Origin: Paracoccus sulfuroxidans
GTDB lineage: Bacteria; Pseudomonadota; Alphaproteobacteria; Rhodobacterales; Rhodobacteraceae
Reading direction: 5' to 3'
Length of the DNA stretch: 64,000 nt
NCBI RefSeq assembly: GCF_007830335.1
Contig: NZ_VLKU01000002.1
Location: forward strand, 413,777-477,776
Shown: positions 52,650 through 61,380 of the stretch, in pieces
How the letters are laid out: the number at the start of each line of letters is the position of its first letter
Position numbering within the stretch: the stretch's first letter is position 1
The notes under the pieces: generated by a model
The model's database searches: none
What the model was told of the DNA's origin: nothing
Seen by the model: only the letters and a program-made list of their open reading frames with translations
Position numbers and translations under genes: made by a program

Positions 52650-54506
52650 ATGCGATTCTTCAAATTTGCTAACGAATCCGCGATCTGGCGCGCGGTGGCG
52701 TTTGGTTTTGGTGTGGCAATGATGCCTCTGGCAAGCCCTGCCGAGACTTCGCATGCCATTGCAATGTATGGAGAACCCGCGCTTGAGCCGGGGTTTTCGC
52801 ACCTGCCTTACACCAATCCGGACGCGCCCAAAGGCGGCACGATTCGCCTGGCCGAGCCCGGCAATTTCGATTCCCTGAACCCCTGGGTTCTGATGGGAAA
52901 CCCGGTCTGGCCGATCTTTACCCAGCCCGGTCTGGTGACGGAATCGCTGATGCTGCGCTCGATAGATGAGCCCTTCACGCTCTACGGTCTTCTGGCCGAA
53001 AGCGTCGAAGCCGCGCCCGACCGCAGCTGGGTCGAATTCACCCTGCGCCCCGAGGCACGATTCTCGGACGGCAGCCCCGTCACCATCGAGGATGTGATGT
53101 GGTCCTATGAGACGCTGGGGACGAAGGGCCACCCGCGCTATACCTCGGTCTGGTCCAAGGTCGAGAAGATGGAGCAGACGGGCGAGCGCAGCATCCGCTT
53201 CACCTTCAACACCAAGGACCGCGAGCTCGCCATGCTGATGGGTATGCGCCCGATCCTGAAAAAGGCGCAATGGCAGGGCAAGGATTTCAACGCCACCGGC
53301 CTTGAGGCCCCCATCGGCACCGGTCCCTATGTGATCGACCGCGTCGATGCGGGACGCTCGGTCAGCTTCCGGCGCAACCCCGATTACTGGGGCAAGGATC
53401 TGCCGGTGACCCGCGGGCTCTATAACTTCGACACCATCCGCTATGATTATTTCGGCGATGCCGCCGCCATGTTCGAGGCCTTCAAGGCCGGTGAGATCGA
53501 CGTCTGGCGCGAACTCGTCGCCTCCCGATGGGAAAACAGCTTCGACTTCCCCGCCATGCGCGATGGCCGCATGGTCAAATCCGAGATCGGCAACCAGCGC
53601 CCCTCGGGGATCATGGGGCTGGTGATGAACACCCGGCGGCCGGTGTTTCAGGACTGGCGCATCCGGCAGGCGATGATCGAGGCCTTCAACTATCACTTCA
53701 TCAACGCGACCCTGACCGGCGGCAAGGACCCCCGCATCACCAGCTATTTCGCGAACTCGGATCTGGCCATGCGCCCCGGCCCCGCCGAGGGTCGCGAGGC
53801 CGAGCTGCTGGCCCCCTTCGCGGACGGCCTGCTGCCCGGCACGGTCGAGGGCTATGTCCTGCCCGACGGGGGGGAGCGTGTGCTGGACCGCAAGGGCATC
53901 CGCAGCGCGCTGAAGCTTCTGGAAGAGGCCGGGTGGAGCGTGCGCGACGGCCAGCTTCGCGACGCCGAGGGCCGCCCCTTTGTCTTCGAGATCCTGCTGA
54001 ACCAGTCGGGCTCGGCCATGCGGACCAGCGCCGAGACCCGGCAGATCATCAATATCTTCGTCGAGGCGCTGCGCAACCTGGGGATCCGCCCCACGGTCAC
54101 GACGCTGGACCCGGCGCAATATGTGCAGCGCACAAACAATTACGATTTCGACATGACCTGGTATGAGCGCGGCTTGTCGCTGTCGCCGGGCAATGAACAG
54201 CTGCTTTACTGGGGCCGCTCGGGGATCGAGCAGCCGGGCAGCAAGAACTGGATGGGCATGGACTCACCTGCCGCCGAGGCAATGATCTCGCATATGGTGA
54301 ACGCAACCTCGCGCGACGAATTTCTGGCCGCCGTGCGCGCTTTGGACCGGATTCTGACGGCCGGGCGCTATGTCATCCCGGTCAGTTTTTCGCCAATTTC
54401 ACGATTGGCGCATCGCGCGGACGTGCATTATCCTGCAAAAACGCCTATTTACGGAGACTGGCCGGGTTTCATGCCGGAAACCTGGTGGCAAGAGGAGAAG
54501 AATTGA
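52650..54506 (+). CDS. YejA-like peptide-type extracellular solute-binding protein (family 5)
   Basis: A 618-residue SBP_bac_5 protein with signal peptide (cut near ASPAETS, residue 30). Mature N-terminus AIAMYGEPALEPGFSHLPYTNPDAPKGG and GNFDSLNPW are characteristic of the YejA/MppA-like group that binds oligopeptides such as microcin C or murein peptides. ATG 52650 is weakly supported by AGGG ten bases upstream. The cognate permease/ATPase genes (yejBEF) are not here. Its stop overlaps the next ATG (TGATG). Confidence 0.9.
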   Translation: MRFFKFANESAIWRAVAFGFGVAMMPLASPAETSHAIAMYGEPALEPGFSHLPYTNPDAPKGGTIRLAEPGNFDSLNPWVLMGNPVWPIFTQPGLVTESLMLRSIDEPFTLYGLLAESVEAAPDRSWVEFTLRPEARFSDGSPVTIEDVMWSYETLGTKGHPRYTSVWSKVEKMEQTGERSIRFTFNTKDRELAMLMGMRPILKKAQWQGKDFNATGLEAPIGTGPYVIDRVDAGRSVSFRRNPDYWGKDLPVTRGLYNFDTIRYDYFGDAAAMFEAFKAGEIDVWRELVASRWENSFDFPAMRDGRMVKSEIGNQRPSGIMGLVMNTRRPVFQDWRIRQAMIEAFNYHFINATLTGGKDPRITSYFANSDLAMRPGPAEGREAELLAPFADGLLPGTVEGYVLPDGGERVLDRKGIRSALKLLEEAGWSVRDGQLRDAEGRPFVFEILLNQSGSAMRTSAETRQIINIFVEALRNLGIRPTVTTLDPAQYVQRTNNYDFDMTWYERGLSLSPGNEQLLYWGRSGIEQPGSKNWMGMDSPAAEAMISHMVNATSRDEFLAAVRALDRILTAGRYVIPVSFSPISRLAHRADVHYPAKTPIYGDWPGFMPETWWQEEKN

Positions 54507-54646
54507 TGAGATTTGCCCGCATCGCGATCATAATGGGCGTACTGGCCTTGTCCGCATGCAACACTGTCGCCGGCGTAGGACAGGACATTTCGGGCGCCGC
54601 CCGCATGGTGCAAGGCGGCGTAAGCGGCGGTGGCGGAGGCTATTGA
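54506..54646 (+). CDS. entericidin-like small lipoprotein
   Basis: A 46-residue lipoprotein: signal MRFARIAIIMGVLALSAC with acylated Cys18, then NTVAGVGQDISGAARM, the entericidin EcnA/EcnB core, and a short Gly-rich tail. Entericidins are small membrane lipoproteins linked to stress-induced lysis or envelope stability. The ATG overlaps the preceding binding-protein stop (TGATG) and its own stop overlaps the next ATG, with GAGGAG upstream, so all three genes are co-translated. Confidence 0.9.
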   Translation: MRFARIAIIMGVLALSACNTVAGVGQDISGAARMVQGGVSGGGGGY

Positions 54647-54996
54647 TGAAATGGCAGCATGTTCAGGACAACTGGCCAGCCTTCTTCGAGGCGATTGTCG
54701 AGAAATGGCCCGAGGCTGACGAAGCTGAGCTTGACGATATCGACGGCGATCAGAAGGCGTTCATCCGCTACATCGCCGAGATTACGGAACAGGTCCCGTC
54801 CGAGGCCCGCGATGAAATCCGCGAATGGCTGATCGGAGAGATCCCGGCGGATGTCATCATGGACCCGAGCCATGACAATCACTCGATCACCAATTCGGCC
54901 AAATACCTCAGCGAGGGCGAGGACGAACTGGACGAGGATGGCCGCTTCGGTGACGACGACGAGATCCTTGGCGACGGCGATATCAACGAGCGCTGA
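54646..54996 (+). CDS. acidic CsbD-like stress protein
   Basis: A 116-residue, strongly acidic cytoplasmic protein. The first 45 residues (MKWQHVQDNWPAFFEAIVEKWPEADEAELDDIDGDQ) resemble the CsbD helix-turn-helix of general-stress proteins, including the W-x-x-F-x-x-x-x-x-x-KW spacing. The rest is an Asp/Glu-rich tail ending DGDINER. Overlaps the entericidin stop by one base. The CsbD link is by pattern only. Confidence 0.78.
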   Translation: MKWQHVQDNWPAFFEAIVEKWPEADEAELDDIDGDQKAFIRYIAEITEQVPSEARDEIREWLIGEIPADVIMDPSHDNHSITNSAKYLSEGEDELDEDGRFGDDDEILGDGDINER

Positions 54997-55014
54997 CCCC
55001 GCTGGCCGCCGCGC

Positions 55015-55800
55015 TCAGGCGGCCAGTTCGACCCAGACCGGAACGTGATCGCTGGGCTTCTCGGCGGCGCGTTGGTCGCGGTCGACGCCTGCGTCGAACA
55101 TCAGATCGGCCGCTTGCGGCGACAGCAGCAGATGGTCGATGCGAATGCCATTGTCGCGCTGCCACGCCCCCGCCTGATAATCCCAGAAGGTGAACGGACC
55201 GCGCTGCCCGTCCAGATCGCGCAGGCGGATCGCATCGGTCCAGCCCTGAAACTGGATGCGCCGGAAGGCCTCGCGGCTTTCGGGCAGAAACAGCGCGTCA
55301 TCGACCCATTTTTCCGGATGCGCGGCATCGCGCGGCTCGGGGATGATGTTGTAATCGCCCGTCATCACCACCGGCATCTCGCTGCGCAGAAGCTCGGCCG
55401 CGTGCAGGCGCAGCCGCTCCATCCAGGCCAGTTTGTAGTCGTACTTCGGCCCCGGCGCGGGGTTGCCGTTGGGCAGGTAAAGCCCCGCCACGCGCACGGC
55501 CTTCTCGCCCACCACGGTCGCCTCGATCCAGCGGGCCTGTTCGTCGCTGTCATCGCCTGGCAGGCCGCGACGCAGATCCTCGATCGGATAGCGCGACAGG
55601 AAGGCCACGCCGTTGAAGCCCTTCTGGCCGTGCGTTTCGACGTTCCAGCCCAGATCGCGGATCACATCGGCGGGAAAGCCTTCATCCTGCGTCTTGATTT
55701 CCTGAAGGACGGCGACATCGGGCTGCGCCGCCTGCAACCAGCTGGTCAGCTGGTCGATCCGGGCGCGCACACCGTTGATATTGAAGCTGGCGATTTTCAT
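55015..55800 (-). CDS. xthA: exodeoxyribonuclease III
   Basis: A 261-residue AP endonuclease/3'-exonuclease for base-excision repair. Motifs: MKIASFNINGVRAR, catalytic Glu in VLQEIKTQ, GDYNIIP, RIDHLLLS and SDHVPVWVEL with the general base His. Converges on the CsbD-like gene with 18 bp between. Confidence 0.96.
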   Translation of the reverse strand: MKIASFNINGVRARIDQLTSWLQAAQPDVAVLQEIKTQDEGFPADVIRDLGWNVETHGQKGFNGVAFLSRYPIEDLRRGLPGDDSDEQARWIEATVVGEKAVRVAGLYLPNGNPAPGPKYDYKLAWMERLRLHAAELLRSEMPVVMTGDYNIIPEPRDAAHPEKWVDDALFLPESREAFRRIQFQGWTDAIRLRDLDGQRGPFTFWDYQAGAWQRDNGIRIDHLLLSPQAADLMFDAGVDRDQRAAEKPSDHVPVWVELAA

Positions 55801-55851
55801 GCAGGCAACCTACGCGGCCCCGCGTCACAGCGCCAGCCCCGCGTTGCCCCC

Positions 55852-56187
55852 TTAGATCGAGAACGAGGTGCCGCAGCCGCAGGAGGAGCTGGCGTTCGGG
55901 TTCTCGATGGTGAAGCGCGCGCCGATCAGCTCATCGGTGAAATCGATGGTCGCGCCCGCCAGAAACGGCAGCGAGACGGGGTCGACCACGACGCTCTGGC
56001 CATCGCCCTTCAGCACCAAATCCTCATCGGCGGCATCGTCCAGCCGGATGTCATATTGAAAGCCCGAGCAGCCGCCGCCCAGCACCGCGATCCGCAGCGG
56101 TCGCGCCGGGGCATCGGCATTGATTTCGGCCAGCCGCGCGAAGGCGCGGTCGGTGACTTTGGGTGGCAAATTGAGTGCTACGTTCAT
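55852..56187 (-). CDS. A-type iron-sulfur carrier (ErpA/IscA family)
   Basis: A 111-residue HesB-type protein that hands Fe-S clusters to apo-proteins. The three conserved cysteines are Cys40 (GGGCSGFQY), Cys103 and Cys105 (SSCGCGTSFSI). ATG 56187 follows GGGAA. ErpA is favoured over IscA/SufA because it stands alone outside an isc/suf operon, but this cannot be decided here. Divergent from dgt. Confidence 0.93.
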   Translation of the reverse strand: MNVALNLPPKVTDRAFARLAEINADAPARPLRIAVLGGGCSGFQYDIRLDDAADEDLVLKGDGQSVVVDPVSLPFLAGATIDFTDELIGARFTIENPNASSSCGCGTSFSI

Positions 56188-56266
56188 GGGGCGTTCCCGT
56201 TTCCGTCTCTGACCTTGGAATATAGGCTCGGCGCGCACGACCCGCAAGGAATGCGCAAGGAAAGTC

Positions 56267-57403
56267 ATGACCGTCCCCTATGCCTGCCAGCCCTCCGACA
56301 GCCGTGGCCGCCGCTGGCCCGAGCGCATGTCGACCTTTCGCAGCCCCTGGCAGCGCGACCGTGACCGGATCATCCACTCCTCGGCCTTCCGCAGGCTCAA
56401 GCACAAGACGCAGGTCTTTGTCGAGCATGAGGGTGATTATTACCGTACCCGCCTGACCCACACGATCGAGGTGGCGCAGGTCGCCCGCACCATCGCCGGA
56501 ACCTTGGGGCTGAACACCGACCTGGCCGAGACGGTGGCCCTGGCCCACGACCTTGGCCACCCGCCCTTCGGCCATACCGGAGAGGACGCGCTGGCCGTGC
56601 TGATGGAGCCTTATGGCGGCTTCGATCACAACGCGCAGGCCTTGCGCATCGTGACCCGGCTGGAGCGCCATTACGCCGAATTCGACGGGCTGAACCTGAC
56701 CTGGGAAAGCCTTGAGGGCATCGCCAAGCACAATGGCCCGGTGCATCCGCCCCTGCCCTATGCGCTGGCCGAGGTGAATGCCGAATGGGATCTGGAGCTT
56801 CACACCAACGCCAGCGCCGAGGCGCAGGTCGCCGCCGTCGCCGATGATGTCGCCTATAACCACCACGACCTGCATGACGGCTTGCGCGCGGGCCTTTTCA
56901 CCGAAGAGGACCTGTCGCAGCTTCCGGTGATCGGCGAGGCTTTCGCCCAGGTCGACCACCTGCATCCGGGGCTTGAGCCGATGCGCCGCCGCCACGAGGC
57001 GCTGCGCCGGGTCTTTGGCGTCATGGTCGAGGATGTGATCGCGGTGGCCGAGAACCGGCTGGCCAGCCTTCAGCCGCAAAGCGTCGATGACATCCGGCAT
57101 ATGGACGGGCCGATCATCCGCTTCTCGAAGCCGCTCTATCAGAACCTCAAGGCGATCAAGAGCTTTCTTTTCACCCGCATGTATCGCGCCCCCACCGTCG
57201 TCGTCGAACGCCGGCGGGTGACCGAGATGCTGAACGGCCTCTTCCCGCTTTACCTCAATGATGCAGGCAAGCTGCCCGATCACTGGCGCGAGGCGGCCGA
57301 GGCGGCGAGCTCGGAGACCGAGCGTGCGCGCGTCGTGCTGGACTACGTGGCGGGCATGACTGACCGCTTCGCCATTCAAGAGGCCGAGCGGCTGCTGGGC
57401 TGA
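56267..57403 (+). CDS. dgt: deoxyguanosinetriphosphate triphosphohydrolase-like protein
   Basis: A 378-residue HD-domain hydrolase that cleaves dNTPs (classically dGTP) to nucleoside and triphosphate. Metal-binding HD motif: His65, His94-Asp95 (ALAHDLGHPPFGH) and a late Asp in DDVAYNHHDLHDG. The family opening FRSPWQRDRDRIIHSSAFRRL-type segment is intact. AAGGAAAG precedes the ATG. Likely limits dNTP pools. Confidence 0.94.
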   Translation: MTVPYACQPSDSRGRRWPERMSTFRSPWQRDRDRIIHSSAFRRLKHKTQVFVEHEGDYYRTRLTHTIEVAQVARTIAGTLGLNTDLAETVALAHDLGHPPFGHTGEDALAVLMEPYGGFDHNAQALRIVTRLERHYAEFDGLNLTWESLEGIAKHNGPVHPPLPYALAEVNAEWDLELHTNASAEAQVAAVADDVAYNHHDLHDGLRAGLFTEEDLSQLPVIGEAFAQVDHLHPGLEPMRRRHEALRRVFGVMVEDVIAVAENRLASLQPQSVDDIRHMDGPIIRFSKPLYQNLKAIKSFLFTRMYRAPTVVVERRRVTEMLNGLFPLYLNDAGKLPDHWREAAEAASSETERARVVLDYVAGMTDRFAIQEAERLLG

Positions 57404-57411
57404 GCCCCGCC

Positions 57412-58302
57412 TTACAGAAAGATCAGCGCCATCCCGGCCACCGCGACCAGCGCCCCCGCCCATGAGGTGGCCGAGGGGCGCATCCCCGTCACCAGCCAGA
57501 TCACCGGCAGGATCAGCACCGGCGACAGCGCCGACAGCGTCGAGACCACCCCGACCTTGCCGCCCTGCAGCGCAAACATCAGCAGCGTCATGCCGACGCC
57601 CATCGCCATGAAGCCCGAGAGCGCCGACAGCGCCACGACCTTCGGCGTCATCCGCCCCTGCGGCTTCACCGCCTTGAAAGGCAGCGAGATCAGCAGGCTG
57701 AGCCCCAGCACCGCAATGCAAACGCGGATCATCGAGGCCGCCAGCGGATCAAATCCCGAGGCCATGACCGGCCGTGCGATCAGTGACCCGACCGCCTGCC
57801 CCACCGCCGCCAGAATGCCGAAGCCGACGCCGATCCAGACCGGCCCCTCGATCTTTTCGAAACGGTGCTGGCCGGATCGCCCGGGCCGCCCCAGCACGGC
57901 CAGCGCCACACCCAGCGTAGTCAGGATGATGCCGCCGACGATATGCGGGGTCAGATCCTCGCCCAAAGTCACCCAGCCCAGCAGCGCCGCCAGCGGCGCG
58001 TTCAGCGCAAACAGCGCCCCCGAGCGGCGCGGCCCCAGCCGCAGCAGCGCGAAGTAAAGCAGCGTATCGCCCAGGAAGATGCCGATGAACCCGGACAGGG
58101 CCAGCCGCAGGAAGTCGTCCATCTGCACGCCATGCCAGCGCCCGGTTGCCGCCACGACCGCCAGAAGCATCACCGCAACAAGGCTTTGGCGCAGCCAGGT
58201 GAAGCCGAAGGCCCCCAGCCTCTGGGCGGGCCATTGCGACACAAGCCCGGTCACGGCCCAGCACATGGCGGCGCCCACGGCGGCAATTTCATGAAGTGGC
58301 AT
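57412..58302 (-). CDS. EamA/DMT-family transporter
   Basis: A 296-residue inner-membrane protein with ten hydrophobic segments in two five-helix halves, each ending in the EamA pattern (GWVTLGEDLTPHIVGGIILTTLGV and the C-terminal SWAGALVAVAGMAL). Exporter of small metabolites or amino acids; substrate unknown. Converges on dgt with 8 bp between. ATG 58302 chosen because translation further upstream is not membrane-like. Confidence 0.88.
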   Translation of the reverse strand: MPLHEIAAVGAAMCWAVTGLVSQWPAQRLGAFGFTWLRQSLVAVMLLAVVAATGRWHGVQMDDFLRLALSGFIGIFLGDTLLYFALLRLGPRRSGALFALNAPLAALLGWVTLGEDLTPHIVGGIILTTLGVALAVLGRPGRSGQHRFEKIEGPVWIGVGFGILAAVGQAVGSLIARPVMASGFDPLAASMIRVCIAVLGLSLLISLPFKAVKPQGRMTPKVVALSALSGFMAMGVGMTLLMFALQGGKVGVVSTLSALSPVLILPVIWLVTGMRPSATSWAGALVAVAGMALIFL

Positions 58303-58403
58303 CAACGGTCCCCGGTTCTTCTCTCCGGGCAATATGCCTCGCGATGAAACCCTGCAACCGGTGGCGCGTTGAATTTGGCATCGCATCAAGGAAAGTACAT
58401 GAC

Positions 58404-58829
58404 ATGACCATCTACAAATCCGGATCGGCAAAATGGCAGGGTGACCTGCGCAGCGGCAAGGGCGCGGTTTCGTCGCAATCGGGCGCGCTCAGTGACCAGC
58501 CCTATGGCTTCAACACCCGCTTCGAGGACAAGCCCGGCACCAACCCCGAAGAACTGATCGGCGCGGCCCATGCCGCCTGTTTCAGCATGGCGCTGTCGGC
58601 GCAGCTGGCCGCCGCCGGGATCACCGATGTCACGATCGAGACCAGCTCGCGCATCGGCCTCGACAAGGAGGGGGACGGTTTCACCATCACCACCGCGCAT
58701 CTGACGACCCGCGTCACCGGCAATGGCGACCGCGCCAAGATCGAAGAGGCCGCGAAAGCCGCCGAGAAGGGCTGCCCCGTCAGCAAGGTCCTGAACGCGA
58801 AAGTCACGATGGATCTGGACATCGGCTGA
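58404..58829 (+). CDS. osmC: OsmC-family peroxiredoxin
   Basis: A 141-residue organic hydroperoxide reductase. Redox cysteines Cys59 (AAHAACFSMALS) and Cys124 (KGCPVSKVL) and the Arg/Glu region NTRFEDKPGTNPEEL mark OsmC rather than Ohr. AAGGAAAG lies upstream. Its stop overlaps the start of the transglutaminase-like gene (TGATG), so the two are one operon. Confidence 0.93.
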   Translation: MTIYKSGSAKWQGDLRSGKGAVSSQSGALSDQPYGFNTRFEDKPGTNPEELIGAAHAACFSMALSAQLAAAGITDVTIETSSRIGLDKEGDGFTITTAHLTTRVTGNGDRAKIEEAAKAAEKGCPVSKVLNAKVTMDLDIG

Positions 58830-59668
58830 TGCTGATTCGGTATGGTTACCGGATCACGCTGACCTCTGACGCGCCTCTGCCCATGGTCACGCAGATGAGC
58901 GCGCTTCCCGAACGGCGGATGGACCTGCGTCACAGCGATGCGGTCCACACCCACCCGCAGGTGCCGATGGCGACGCATCTGGACGCTTTCGGCAACCTCT
59001 GCACCCGCATGACCTCGCCCGGCGGGCGCTTCAGCATGAGCTGCGATGCGGTGATCTCGGATTCCGGGCTGACCGACATTGCCGCGCCCGAAACGCAGGA
59101 GGATCCCGTGCCGGATCTTCCCGATGAGGTGCTGACCTTCCTTCTGCCCTCGCGCTATTGCGAATCCGATCTGCTGGGCGATCTGGCCTGGCAGAATTTC
59201 GGAGACGTCACGCCCGGCTGGACGCGGGTGCAGCGGATCGCCGACTGGGTGCATGGGCATATCGCCTTCGACTATCAGGCAGCCTCACCCACGCGCACCG
59301 CGCTTGGTGCCTACAAGGACCGCAAAGGCGTCTGCCGCGATTATACCCATCTGGCCATCGCGATCTGCCGGGCGCTGAACATCCCGGCGCGCTATGTGAA
59401 CGGCTATCTGGGCGATATCGGCGTCCCGCCCGACCCCGCGCCGATGGATTTCGCGGCCTGGATGCAGGTCTGGCTCTCGGGGCGCTGGTGGAATTTCGAC
59501 CCGCGCAACAACATGCCCCGAACCGGCCGCATCATCACCAGCATCGGCCGCGACGCCTGCGACGTCGCGCTGATCACCTCATTCGGCCAGCACCGGCTGG
59601 TCGAATTCAAGGTCTGGACCGATGAGATCACCGAGGCGCAGCTCAGCGCCATGGAGACGCCGGGCTAG
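58829..59668 (+). CDS. transglutaminase-like protein (catalytic His position replaced)
   Basis: A 279-residue cytoplasmic protein with an N-terminal beta domain (1-100) and a transglutaminase/protease-like domain (about 130-235). Nucleophile Cys169 (RKGVCRDYTHLAI) and Asp224 (WNFDPRNN) are present, but the residue before AW, normally His, is Ala209 (MDFAAWMQVW). In the proteobacterial subfamily with GRIITSIGRD-type C-termini this site is often Ser or Ala, so loss of His is probably a subfamily trait. Activity is uncertain. Coupled to osmC. Confidence 0.86.
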   Translation: MLIRYGYRITLTSDAPLPMVTQMSALPERRMDLRHSDAVHTHPQVPMATHLDAFGNLCTRMTSPGGRFSMSCDAVISDSGLTDIAAPETQEDPVPDLPDEVLTFLLPSRYCESDLLGDLAWQNFGDVTPGWTRVQRIADWVHGHIAFDYQAASPTRTALGAYKDRKGVCRDYTHLAIAICRALNIPARYVNGYLGDIGVPPDPAPMDFAAWMQVWLSGRWWNFDPRNNMPRTGRIITSIGRDACDVALITSFGQHRLVEFKVWTDEITEAQLSAMETPG

Positions 59669-59674
59669 GCCACC

Positions 59675-61270
59675 TCAGGCCATCATTTCCTTGGTCGCGG
59701 TCAGCTTCAGCTCGGGATGATCGCGGACCACGCGGTCGATGTCCCATTGCAGCCGCGTCAGATAGACCAGATCGCCGTCATGGTCATGCGCGATGTGCTG
59801 CTTGTTGGTGTTCACGAAGCTGTCGACCTTGTCGGACGGCCCCGACAGCCAGCGGGCGCTGGTGAATTGCGTCGGCTCGAACCGCACGGGAATGCCGTAT
59901 TCGATCTCGATCCGGCTGGCCAGAACCTCGAATTGCAGCGCGCCGACCACACCCACGATGAAGCCCGAGCCGATCGAGGGCTTGAAGACCTTGGCGGCAC
60001 CTTCCTCGGCGAATTGCATCAGCGCCTTTTCAAGGTGCTTGGCCTTCATCGGATCGGTCGAGCGCACCGATTGCAGCAGTTCCGGCGCAAAGCTGGGGAT
60101 GCCGGTGAAGCGCAGCGCCTCGCCCTCGGTCAGGGCATCGCCGATGCGCAGCTGACCGTGGTTCGGGATGCCGATGATGTCGCCTGCCCAGGCCTCATCG
60201 GCCAGTTCGCGGTCGGCAGCCAGAAACAGCACCGGGTTCGACACCGCCATCTGCTTCTTGCCGCGCACATGCGTCAGCTTCATCCCCCGTTCGAAATGCC
60301 CCGAGGCCAGACGCACAAAGGCCACCCGGTCGCGGTGCTTGGGGTCCATATTGGCCTGCACCTTGAAGACAAAACCCGTCACCGGGCGTTCCTCGGGTGC
60401 GATCTGACGCTCTGCGGCGTTCTGCGGCTGCGGGCCGGGGCCGAAATTGCCGATGCCGTTCATCAACTCTTTCACGCCGAAGCTGTTGATCGCGCTGCCG
60501 AACCAGATGGGCGTCATATGCCCCTCCAGAAACGCCTGTTGATCGAAGGCGGGCAGCAGCTCGCGCGCCATCTCGACCTCTTCGCGCAGCTTTTCCAGCT
60601 GCGCGGCGGGGATGTGCTCGGCCAGTCGCGGATCGTCGAGACCCGAAATCTCGACCGATTGCGCGACCTTGTTGCGGTCGGCGCGGTCCATGATCTCCAG
60701 CCGGTCGTTCAGCAGGTCATAGGCACCCAGAAAATCGCGGCCCGAGCCGATGGGCCAGCTGGCGGGCGCCACGTCGATGGCCAGATTTTCCTGAATCTCG
60801 TCAATGATTTCAAAGGTGTCGCGGCTTTCCCGGTCCATCTTGTTACAGAAGGTCAGGATCGGCAGGTCGCGCAGGCGGCAGACCTCGAACAGCTTGCGGG
60901 TCTGGCTTTCAACGCCCTTGGCGCCGTCGATCACCATGATCGCCGCGTCCACCGCCGTCAGCGTCCGGTAGGTGTCTTCGGAAAAATCGCTGTGGCCGGG
61001 GGTGTCGACCAGATTGAAGCGGTACTGCCCGAACTCGAAGCTCATCGCCGAGGCCGAGACCGAGATCCCCCTGTCCTGCTCCATCTTCATGAAGTCCGAG
61101 CGCGTGCGCCGCGCCTCGCCCTTGGCGCGCACCTGACCCGCCATCTGGATGGCCCCGCCGAACAGCAGGAACTTCTCGGTCAGCGTGGTCTTGCCGGCGT
61201 CGGGGTGCGCAATGATTGCGAAGGTCCGGCGGCGGGCGATTTCGGGCGGAAGGTCGGGACGGTTGCTCAT
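59675..61270 (-). CDS. prfC: peptide chain release factor 3
   Basis: A 531-residue GTPase that removes RF1/RF2 from the ribosome after termination. G motifs: AHPDAGKTT (G1), DRGISVSAS with switch I (G2), VDTPGHSDF (G3), FCNKMDRE (G4). C-terminal domains carry the RF3-specific DVLASRIEIEYG-like and VRFEPTQFTSARW segments. ATG 61270 is preferred over 61306 by homologous N-termini (MSNRPDLPPEIARRRTFAI). Confidence 0.97.
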   Translation of the reverse strand: MSNRPDLPPEIARRRTFAIIAHPDAGKTTLTEKFLLFGGAIQMAGQVRAKGEARRTRSDFMKMEQDRGISVSASAMSFEFGQYRFNLVDTPGHSDFSEDTYRTLTAVDAAIMVIDGAKGVESQTRKLFEVCRLRDLPILTFCNKMDRESRDTFEIIDEIQENLAIDVAPASWPIGSGRDFLGAYDLLNDRLEIMDRADRNKVAQSVEISGLDDPRLAEHIPAAQLEKLREEVEMARELLPAFDQQAFLEGHMTPIWFGSAINSFGVKELMNGIGNFGPGPQPQNAAERQIAPEERPVTGFVFKVQANMDPKHRDRVAFVRLASGHFERGMKLTHVRGKKQMAVSNPVLFLAADRELADEAWAGDIIGIPNHGQLRIGDALTEGEALRFTGIPSFAPELLQSVRSTDPMKAKHLEKALMQFAEEGAAKVFKPSIGSGFIVGVVGALQFEVLASRIEIEYGIPVRFEPTQFTSARWLSGPSDKVDSFVNTNKQHIAHDHDGDLVYLTRLQWDIDRVVRDHPELKLTATKEMMA

Positions 61271-61380
61271 GTCGCGCCATTTACAGGGGGCCGGGCCGCG
61301 CATCAATGGGCTTGCGCGTTAACGCTTTGTTCATTTTCGCTGGGTAGAGGTGGCAAAACACCACTCGTGACAGATGTGCC

